Part shown: piece after piece, positions 23,468 to 30,021 of the stretch
Numbering within the stretch: position 1 is the first letter of the stretch
Layout: each line of letters begins with the position of its first letter
Assembly (NCBI GenBank): GCA_002685965.1
Contig: NYZE01000131.1
Span: 1 to 33,093, forward strand
Direction of reading: 5' to 3'
Origin: Planctomycetota bacterium
GTDB taxonomy: Bacteria; Planctomycetota; UBA1135; GCA-002748355
DNA length: 33,093 nt
The notes under the pieces: generated by a model
Databases searched by the model: none
The model's input: only the letters and a program-made list of their open reading frames with translations
Told to the model about the DNA's origin: nothing
Translations under genes and position numbers: made by a program

Positions 23468-24549
23468 TGCTCTACGCACTTGCCGGTCCTGGGTTGCGGA
23501 TGGCTGGCGCGTTCTTGACGGCGCTGGTCGTCTGCCTGATTGCGGGTGGACCGTTCATTCGTTGGTTGCGCGCGCGCGGTCTGGGCGAGAGCTTCCGCAA
23601 GTTGGGGCCCGAGCGCCGTCAGATCGTCGACGACAGCAAGGAAGGCACACCGACGATGGGGGGGCTGCTGACCATCGCGAGCGTGCTTGTCACTTGCGCC
23701 CTGTGGTGCGACGTTGTCGATCCGCTCGTTCTGACCGGACTGGGAGTGTTTGTCGCTGCGGGTTGCGTCGGCCTGCGCGACGATTGGCTCAAGTGTTTTC
23801 ACACTGAGCGCGCGGGCATGAGCCTTCGCGTCAAGCTGGCACTCCTGAGCGCGATCGCGCTGGCCGCTGGCACTTGCCTGCTCGTGTTCGTCTGGGGCGG
23901 GGATGAAGCTTTGGCGCCGCTCTGCGCGCTTGTCGTGCCATTCACCGACGTGCGGCTGGACCTCGGCGTGGCCCTCGGGCTCCCGTTCCTCGCGGTCGTA
24001 GTCTGCGTCGTGTGCGGAACGGCCAACGCGGTCAACCTGACCGATGGCATGGACGGCCTCGCTGCCGGTTGTTTGACGATTGCCTGCGCGGCGTTCGTCG
24101 CGCTGGCTGTGCTCGCCGGCTCGCCAGAGCTCGCTGCCCGAGTCGGAGTGGCTACAGCGCCAGGCGCGGACGAAATCGCTGTACTGCTGGCCGCGGTGAC
24201 TGGTGCTGCGCTCGGCTTTCTTCGGTTCAACGTGCGACCGGCGCGCGTGTTCATGGGCGACATCGGCAGTCTCTCGTTCGGCGCCGTGCTTGGCTACGCG
24301 GCAGTCGCGATACGCATGGAGCTTGCCTTGTTCGTGATCGGTGGCGTGTTTGTCGCCGAAGCCCTGTCGGTCATCGTGCAAGTGACTTCCTACCGCCTGT
24401 ACCGCAAGCGCGTGTTCCTCTGCGCGCCGGTGCACCACCACTTCCAGAAACAAAACGTGCCCGAGTCGACGATTGTCGCGCGCTTCTGGTGTGCCGGCAT
24501 CGTGTTCGCCGTGCTGCCATTGGTGCTGGTGCTGGTGGGGGTACGTTGA
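23467..24549 (+). CDS. mraY: phospho-MurNAc-pentapeptide transferase MraY
   Basis: A 360-residue membrane enzyme, exactly the usual length, with about ten helices. It transfers phospho-MurNAc-pentapeptide to undecaprenyl phosphate to make lipid I. Landmarks are DSKEGTPTMGGLL, the Asp pair in GLRDDWLK, NAVNLTDGMDGLAAG, FMGDIGSLSFGAVLG (catalytic-region Asp), and the cytoplasmic His loop APVHHHFQK. FMGDIGS has Ile where most members have Thr, and LRDD replaces the usual xIDD; both leave the acidic residues in place. It overlaps murF by one base. The following gene is ftsW, whereas murD lies between them in many bacteria. Confidence 0.96.
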   Translation: MLYALAGPGLRMAGAFLTALVVCLIAGGPFIRWLRARGLGESFRKLGPERRQIVDDSKEGTPTMGGLLTIASVLVTCALWCDVVDPLVLTGLGVFVAAGCVGLRDDWLKCFHTERAGMSLRVKLALLSAIALAAGTCLLVFVWGGDEALAPLCALVVPFTDVRLDLGVALGLPFLAVVVCVVCGTANAVNLTDGMDGLAAGCLTIACAAFVALAVLAGSPELAARVGVATAPGADEIAVLLAAVTGAALGFLRFNVRPARVFMGDIGSLSFGAVLGYAAVAIRMELALFVIGGVFVAEALSVIVQVTSYRLYRKRVFLCAPVHHHFQKQNVPESTIVARFWCAGIVFAVLPLVLVLVGVR

Positions 24550-25673
24550 ACCGAGCCGTTGCCACGACAGCCGATTTCTGGCGCGAAGCGATCATGTTCG
24601 CGACGATCGCGCTCTTGGGACTCGGCTTCGTCATGGCGCTGTCCTTGGATGGGCCGGTGCGTGGCGTGGTGCCGGCTCTGTCGGCGCGCGCGACGCGTTT
24701 GCTGTTCGCGATGGCGGCGTTTTGTATCGGCTTCTACCTGCGCCTGGATCGCTTGCGGCAGTGGGTGCTACCGCTCTACATCTCGGCGCTCTTTCTGTGC
24801 CTCGTGCCACGAGCCCTCGGTGATGACACCAATGGTGCCTATCGGTGGATCAATGTCGGCGCGGAGTCCTTCCAGCCCGTCGAGTTGCTCAAGGTGCTCG
24901 TCGTGCTGGCCACGGCCGAGGTCCTGGTGCGGCGGCGCGCATTGCTCCACAGCTTCGCCGACGGCGTCCTGCCGGTCATTGCCGTGCCCGTCAGCGCCGC
25001 GATCGTGCTGCTGTCGCAGCCCGACCTCGGACACGCCTTCTTCCTGGTCAGCGTATGCGGTGTCCTGATCCTGGTCGGTGGTCTGCGAGCGCGGCACAGC
25101 CTGCTGCTGATGGCGAGCGGTGCCCTCGCGCTGCGCTTGGCGCTGGGCATGTTCGGGCACTCTCGGTCGCGGCTGGCCGAGTTCACCTCGGGTGAGCCCG
25201 GCTTCCAGCTCGGTCGCAGCCTGGCCGCGTTCGCCGAGGGGGGCGTGGGCGGCACTGGGCTCGGTCAGGGGTGGATGGCCAGGGGCTACTTGCCGGAAGC
25301 ACGCAATGACTTCGTGCTCGCGATCATCGGCAACGAGCTTGGGATCATCGGCAGCGTGCTCGTGATCGGGTTGTTCGGCGTGTTTGGGTGGGCCGCAATG
25401 CGCATCGCGGCGTCGGCCCGCTGCCGCTACGAACTGCTGGTTGCATGCGGCCTCGGCCTGACCATCGTGCTGCAGGCGTGCATCAACATCCTCGGGGTCA
25501 CGTTCACGATTCCCGAGAAGGGCATCGACTTGCCGTTTCTGTCGTCCGGCGGGACGAATCTCGTGTGCGCGCTCGGCTCTGTCGGTATCCTCTGCAACAT
25601 TGCCAGAGCGAGCGCCGGTACCAAGGGAGATCAAGGGCGGGCGGTGTTCGACCAAGGGCGGGCCGAGGCGTAA
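24546..25673 (+). CDS. ftsW: SEDS-family peptidoglycan glycosyltransferase FtsW
   Basis: A 375-residue polytopic SEDS protein, the septal glycan polymerase that partners FtsI. Family motifs are GAYRWINVG, FQPVELLKVLVVLATA, SQPDLGHAFF, EARNDFVLAIIGNELGIIGS (holding the essential SEDS Asp), and the C-terminal LPFLSSGGTNLV. I chose TTG at 24546, which overlaps the mraY stop (TTGA) and has a GGGGG run just upstream; an ATG at 24594 would remove 16 residues before the first helix. FtsW is preferred over RodA from its place in the dcw cluster, since sequence alone separates them poorly. A LysM gene follows after 35 bases, the first real gap since the mraZ-rsmH spacer. Confidence 0.92.
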   Translation: MNRAVATTADFWREAIMFATIALLGLGFVMALSLDGPVRGVVPALSARATRLLFAMAAFCIGFYLRLDRLRQWVLPLYISALFLCLVPRALGDDTNGAYRWINVGAESFQPVELLKVLVVLATAEVLVRRRALLHSFADGVLPVIAVPVSAAIVLLSQPDLGHAFFLVSVCGVLILVGGLRARHSLLLMASGALALRLALGMFGHSRSRLAEFTSGEPGFQLGRSLAAFAEGGVGGTGLGQGWMARGYLPEARNDFVLAIIGNELGIIGSVLVIGLFGVFGWAAMRIAASARCRYELLVACGLGLTIVLQACINILGVTFTIPEKGIDLPFLSSGGTNLVCALGSVGILCNIARASAGTKGDQGRAVFDQGRAEA

Positions 25674-25708
25674 CCCGCGGTTCCGTCCGGCAGCAACCGG
25701 GAGGGAAC

Positions 25709-26476
25709 ATGCTGAAGATCGAGAGGTACGGACTCCTGGCGCTGTTCGCGCTATGCGCGCTGATCCTCGGGGTCGGGGTCTTTGGCGGCGACGGCTCAGA
25801 GGCCGCTTGGAAGCCCGAGATGCCGCCGAACAGCAAGGCCGCGGGGCAGTTGCAGGAACGGTCGAGCCAAGGGTCGAACCGGGCTCGCACGGCTGACGAG
25901 AACCTGATGGCGAGTGGTCAGGCGGGGCGCTTGGACGACGTCGGTCGACTCCAACGCGTGCCGTCGCCGACCCGCGATGCCAGCTTCCCGGGCGAGGATG
26001 CGGACCTTTGGGCCGAGCCCAAGGTGCTCGAGCGGACGCTCGAGACAGGCGACCAGCCGATCGCCAGGAAGGCGGTGCGGGCCAGACCTGTTGCCATGAT
26101 CGTTGTGCGCAAGAACGACACGTTCTGGGATATCGCCGGGCGCGAGCTCGGGGATCACAGGTTGGTGCCGCAGTTGATGGCCGCCAATCCAGACGTGCAG
26201 CCGAAGGCGCTGCAAGAAGGGCAGAAGCTGGTCCGGCCCGTGCTCGGCAAGGCCACGCAACGGCGCACGAACGAGAAGACCCTAGCGCGCGTTCGTCACC
26301 ACGTTGTGCAACCGGGTGACACCCTCGGCGAGATCTCGAAGCGTTACTACGGTTCGGCGCGGCTCATCGAGGACATTGCTCGTGCCAATCGGATGGGGGT
26401 GGGTGACGTGTTGCTGCCTGATCGCAAGATCCGCATTCCTCCCGACCCGCGCCGCAAGAAGAAGACCGACGAGTAG
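25709..26476 (+). CDS. membrane-anchored protein with two LysM domains, inserted in the dcw cluster
   Basis: A 255-residue protein with one N-terminal membrane helix at about residues 8-28 (LLALFALCALILGVGVF). A polar, probably disordered linker of about 100 residues follows, then two LysM-type modules: one near 130-175 (VVRKNDTFWDIAGRELG, then LMAANPDVQPKAL) and one near 192-242 (HHVVQPGDTLGEISKRYYG, then IARANRM and LPDRKIRIP). LysM modules bind the GlcNAc-containing backbone of peptidoglycan. The ribosome-binding site GGGAGGG (25699-25705) is strong. The gene lies between ftsW and murG, with gaps of 35 and 10 bases. A membrane-tethered glycan-binding protein here could guide septal synthesis; this is inference. 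No catalytic domain is present. Confidence 0.88.
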   Translation: MLKIERYGLLALFALCALILGVGVFGGDGSEAAWKPEMPPNSKAAGQLQERSSQGSNRARTADENLMASGQAGRLDDVGRLQRVPSPTRDASFPGEDADLWAEPKVLERTLETGDQPIARKAVRARPVAMIVVRKNDTFWDIAGRELGDHRLVPQLMAANPDVQPKALQEGQKLVRPVLGKATQRRTNEKTLARVRHHVVQPGDTLGEISKRYYGSARLIEDIARANRMGVGDVLLPDRKIRIPPDPRRKKKTDE

Positions 26477-26486
26477 AGGGGAGCCC

Positions 26487-27599
26487 ATGCGCGTCCTCTT
26501 CTCGGGCGGTGGCACCGGGGGACACCTGGTTCCGGGCCTTGAGCTTGCGCGGTTGATGCTCGCGCGCGGGCACACCGTGTCATTGGTGCGCGCGGGGCGC
26601 GCGGTCGAACGATCATTCCTGGATGGAGTCGAGGGTCTTCGTGTCGACACCATCCAGATGAATGCCTCCGGGTTGCGTTTGCCGCTGGCCCTGTCGCGCA
26701 GCATGGGTAAGGCGCGCCGGCTGCTCGATGAGCTGCGTCCCGATGTCGTCGTCGGGCTCGGCGGCAGCGGTTCGCTGCCGTCGGTGTTGGCTGCGCGAAC
26801 GCGGCGTCTGCCGATTGCGCTGCTCGAGCAGAACGTCAAGCCGGGCAAGGCCAATCGATTCGCTGCGCGTTTCGCGCACAGAGTATGCACCGGGTTTCCC
26901 GAAGCGGCCAAGGCCATGCCCGCTCGCAAGGCGATTTGTACAGGCATGCCGTTGCGGCGGGGGCTCGGTCGTCCGGAGGACGCCGGTGTGCTGGCGCGTT
27001 TTGGCATCGATCGATCTTTGACCATCGTCCTCGTGGTCGGCGGTAGCCAGGGTGCACAGGCCCTCAACGTGCACGTGCCGCGCCTTTTGGCCCAGCTCGA
27101 TCGGGCGACACGCGAGGGGATCGCGGTCGTGCACCTCGCCGGTGCCGGCAAGGAGCGGCAAACCTCGGCGGCCTATGCGGCGCTCGGGCTGCCGGCGCAC
27201 GTCTTGCCGTTCGGGCGCGACATGCCGAGTCTCTATTCCGTCGCGGACGTAGTGATCTGCCGTGGCGGTGCGACAACCCTGACCGAGGTTGCCGCCTCCG
27301 GCTGCTGCGCGGTCAGTGTTCCGTATCCGTGGCATCGTGATCGTCATCAGCTGCACAACGCAATGTGGTTCGAGCAGCGAGGTGCGGGCCGTGTCCTCGA
27401 GCAAAGAGTTCTGGAAGTCGGCGAAGCGCGAACCGTCATCGAACCGCTGCTGAAGGACCCGGACCTGCGCCGAGCGATGGCAAAGCGCGCGCGCGCATCG
27501 GTTCCGACCGATGGTGCGGCGCGCATTCTCGGCGAGCTGACCGGCCTGACGTGTCGACCCGAAGCGGCAGCCCCGTCGAGGGTCCAGGCGGTGCGATGA
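26487..27599 (+). CDS. murG: UDP-GlcNAc transferase MurG (lipid II synthesis)
   Basis: A 370-residue GT28 glycosyltransferase that adds GlcNAc to lipid I on the inner membrane face. The N-domain has FSGGGTGGHLVPGLELA (the signature GTGGH loop), DVVVGLGGSGSLPSVLAA and IALLEQNVKPGKANRF. The C-domain has VVGGSQGAQALN, HLAGAGKE, and the UDP-GlcNAc-binding block CRGGATTLTEVAASG followed by VPYPWHRDRHQLHNA. The start at 26487 has AGGGGAG directly upstream (26477-26483). The reading frame remains open before it, but family similarity begins here. The stop overlaps murC (ATGA). Confidence 0.95.
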   Translation: MRVLFSGGGTGGHLVPGLELARLMLARGHTVSLVRAGRAVERSFLDGVEGLRVDTIQMNASGLRLPLALSRSMGKARRLLDELRPDVVVGLGGSGSLPSVLAARTRRLPIALLEQNVKPGKANRFAARFAHRVCTGFPEAAKAMPARKAICTGMPLRRGLGRPEDAGVLARFGIDRSLTIVLVVGGSQGAQALNVHVPRLLAQLDRATREGIAVVHLAGAGKERQTSAAYAALGLPAHVLPFGRDMPSLYSVADVVICRGGATTLTEVAASGCCAVSVPYPWHRDRHQLHNAMWFEQRGAGRVLEQRVLEVGEARTVIEPLLKDPDLRRAMAKRARASVPTDGAARILGELTGLTCRPEAAAPSRVQAVR

Positions 27600-28969
27600 A
27601 GGCCGCGATCGACCGCGCTCACCTGGTCGGCATCGGTGGTTCTGGCATGTCCGGTCTGGCCCACGTGCTGCACGGTCTTGGCGTGCAGGTGTCCGGTTCC
27701 GACCTCGTCGAGTCGGCCCGCCTCCAGGGCCTGCGCGAGCAAGGGATCCATGTGCAGCTCGGCCACCGGCCCCTGTTGCCAGACCTGACCGACGGTTGGT
27801 TGGTGCGTTCGGCTGCGATTCGCGACGATAATCCCGAAGTGGTCGAAGCGAAGAAGCGGCGCATTCCCTGCCTGCTCTACGCCGAAGCCCTTGGCACTCT
27901 GTCGGCCGGAATGCGTACGGTCGCCATTGCCGGCACGCACGGCAAGACATCGACGACGACACTGACCGTGTCGGCGATGCGCGCGGCGGGATTGGATCCG
28001 TCCTATCTGATCGGCGGTGACGTGTTCGACCTCGAAGGCAACGGCCACGGCGGCGGCTCGGACCTGTTCGTCGTCGAGGCATGCGAGTTCAATCGTTCGT
28101 TTCATGCGTTACGGCCGACGCATGCGGCGATCCTGAATGTCGACGCGGATCACTTCGATTGCTACGGGACGGCGGCCGAGCTGGAAGAGTCCTTCGCGGC
28201 CTATGCCAGCAACATGCGCCACGGTGGTGTCATGCTTGTGCACGAGAGCGTGCCCGACTCGGTCATCGAAGCGCTACCGGGTGACGTGCGCATCGCGCGT
28301 GTCGGTGAGGGACTGTTTGCGGACCTCCGGGCCGTAGACATCGACCATGACCATGGTCGATTCGAGTTCACGCCGAGTTGGGAAGGCGAACGCTTGCCCC
28401 GGGTCAAGCTGGGACTGCCGGGCAGCTTCCAGGTCGTGAACGCGCTGTTCGGGCTCGGTCTTGCGATTTCGACCGGTGCCGACGCCGCTGCGGCCTGCTC
28501 GGGCCTGTCGCGTTGCCGCGGGGTCGCCCGGCGCTTTCAGGTCTGGCGCAGCCCGCAGGGCCGGGAACTGGTCGATGACTACGCGCACCATCCGGCAGCG
28601 ATTCGTGCGGTGCTGCGCACGGTGCGCAAGGTCTGGCCGGGGCGTCGTATCCTCGTCGCCTTCCAGCCGCACCAGCACTTGCGCACGCTCAACCTACTGT
28701 CTGATTTCGGCGCTTCGCTGGCCTTGGCGGACCGTTGTCTGATCGCGGACATTTATGGAGCTCGCGAGACTGCGGGCGAGGACCACGGCGTCCACGCCGA
28801 AGACGTTGCCCGCGCCGTGCGTGACGCCGGCGGCGAAGCACGCGCTGCCGGTGCGCTGCCGGGCCTCGGACAACGAATACTACAAGAGCTCGGCCCGGAC
28901 AGCGTGCCGGTCGTGCTCGGAGCCGGAGAGCTGGATGGAGTGGTCCAGGAAGTGGTTCGAGCCTTGTAG
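27596..28969 (+). CDS. murC: UDP-N-acetylmuramate--L-alanine ligase MurC
   Basis: A 457-residue ATP-dependent ligase that adds the first stem residue. Diagnostic parts are HLVGIGGSGMSGLAHVL (UDP-binding loop), VSGSDLVESARLQGL, VRSAAIRDDNPEV, the P-loop IAGTHGKTSTTTL (Lys117), VEACEFNRSFHALRP (MurC-type ACE(F/Y)xxSF), NVDADHFDCYG, and DDYAHHPAAIRAVL. GRRILVAFQPHQHLRTLNLL follows in the C-domain. The GTHGKT form with YAHHP separates MurC from MurD, so this is not the missing murD. The ATG at 27596 overlaps the murG stop, and the end overlaps murB. Confidence 0.96.
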   Translation: MKAAIDRAHLVGIGGSGMSGLAHVLHGLGVQVSGSDLVESARLQGLREQGIHVQLGHRPLLPDLTDGWLVRSAAIRDDNPEVVEAKKRRIPCLLYAEALGTLSAGMRTVAIAGTHGKTSTTTLTVSAMRAAGLDPSYLIGGDVFDLEGNGHGGGSDLFVVEACEFNRSFHALRPTHAAILNVDADHFDCYGTAAELEESFAAYASNMRHGGVMLVHESVPDSVIEALPGDVRIARVGEGLFADLRAVDIDHDHGRFEFTPSWEGERLPRVKLGLPGSFQVVNALFGLGLAISTGADAAAACSGLSRCRGVARRFQVWRSPQGRELVDDYAHHPAAIRAVLRTVRKVWPGRRILVAFQPHQHLRTLNLLSDFGASLALADRCLIADIYGARETAGEDHGVHAEDVARAVRDAGGEARAAGALPGLGQRILQELGPDSVPVVLGAGELDGVVQEVVRAL

Positions 28970-29825
28970 GAGCGTGTTGCGCGAAGGCGTCGCGCTGGCG
29001 CCGCTTTCGCACATTCGCATCGGCGGCTCGGCGTGCGTCTTCGTTGAACCCTGGTCTGAGGAGGATGCTGCCGCTGTGGTGCGCGTCTGTCTCGAGCACG
29101 GTCTGCCGTGGCGAGTGCTCGGCGGCGGTAGCAACATCCTGGTCGCGGACGAGGGAATCGACGCGGTAGTGATCTACCTCGGTGGCTGGAACCGCGTCGA
29201 GCGTGATGGTCGCAACCTGATCGCGTCGGCCGGTGCCAGTCTGCCGTCTTTGCTGCGGCGTTCGCGCGAGACCAAGCTGTCGGGGCTCGAGGGGCTGATC
29301 GGCATTCCCGCACAGGTGGGCGGGGCCGTGGCGATGAACGCCGGCACGCACGTCACCGAGACCTTCGATCGGATCGTGCAGCTTCGGGTCATCGACGAGT
29401 TCGGCGAGCTCCGCGAGCTCGAGCGCGATGCCCTGCGACCAAGCTACCGCAACGGCAACCTCGGTGATGTCGTCGTGACCCGCGCAACTTTCGAGCTCGA
29501 GGACGAGCGCCCCGCGGAAGTCGACGAACGCATGAAGGAGCTACTGCTGCGCCGCAACGCGAGTCAGCCGGTGACGCAGCGGAGTGTCGGTTGCATCTTC
29601 AAGAATCCGGAGGAAGAGGCCGCCGGCGCCTTGATCCAGGCGGCGGGGCTCATGGGCGAACGGGTCGGCGACATCGAGGTGTCGACCAAGCACGCCAACT
29701 ACTTCGTCAACACCGGGCACGGCACGGCTCGCCAGCTGCTCGACCTGGTCGAGAGAGTGCAGGAGAGGGTCCGGGACCACGCTGGCGTCGAGCTCGAGCT
29801 CGAAGTCCAGCTCTGGGGGTTCTAG
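28935..29825 (+). CDS. murB: UDP-N-acetylenolpyruvoylglucosamine reductase MurB
   Basis: A 296-residue FAD enzyme that reduces UDP-enolpyruvyl-GlcNAc to UDP-MurNAc with NADPH. Motifs are HIRIGGSACVFVEP, the FAD-binding LGGGSNILVADEG, GLIGIPAQVGGAVAMNAG, SYRNGNL, KHANYFVNTGHGTA, and the C-terminal LEVQLWGF with the catalytic-region Glu. Length and lack of the extra loop fit the shorter (type II) MurB. The proton-donor position, Ser in E. coli, is Cys220 here (SVGCIFKNP). I chose the ATG at 28935, which overlaps murC by 35 bases and has CGGAGAG upstream. GTG 28974 or TTG 28977, just after an AGGAG, would give a shorter start closer to other MurB proteins. Confidence 0.93.
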   Translation: MEWSRKWFEPCRSVLREGVALAPLSHIRIGGSACVFVEPWSEEDAAAVVRVCLEHGLPWRVLGGGSNILVADEGIDAVVIYLGGWNRVERDGRNLIASAGASLPSLLRRSRETKLSGLEGLIGIPAQVGGAVAMNAGTHVTETFDRIVQLRVIDEFGELRELERDALRPSYRNGNLGDVVVTRATFELEDERPAEVDERMKELLLRRNASQPVTQRSVGCIFKNPEEEAAGALIQAAGLMGERVGDIEVSTKHANYFVNTGHGTARQLLDLVERVQERVRDHAGVELELEVQLWGF

Positions 29826-29836
29826 GCCAGCCTTCC

Positions 29837-29858
29837 GGTCGGAGTAGGTCTTCCGGCC
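29837..29858 (+). terminator. hairpin after murB, likely end of the dcw transcript
   Basis: GGTCGGAG (29837-29844) pairs with TTCCGGCC (29851-29858) around a 6-base loop, giving eight pairs with two G-T wobbles, 11 bases after the murB stop. GAAAAGG follows rather than a T-run, so it is not a textbook intrinsic terminator. Confidence 0.5.
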
Positions 29859-30021
29859 GAAAAGGAAGGTGGAGGACCCTGTGAAGCGCACAGCGCTCCC
29901 GATGTTGGGCGTGCAAGCAGCACCCGTGCGGTGGGGGACAGGCCGACATCGACGCGGCTTGCTCTTGGCTGGCGAACTCGACGCTCCGAGAAGTCGCCCC
30001 GATGCAGCTACCGCCGCGCTC

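Noticed and set aside
26613-28082. Very long open frame (489 codons) antisense to murG and murC
   Set aside because: The product is low-complexity, rich in Arg, Gln and His, with no motif. The opposite strand encodes well-conserved MurG and MurC. Such shadow frames are expected in GC-rich DNA.
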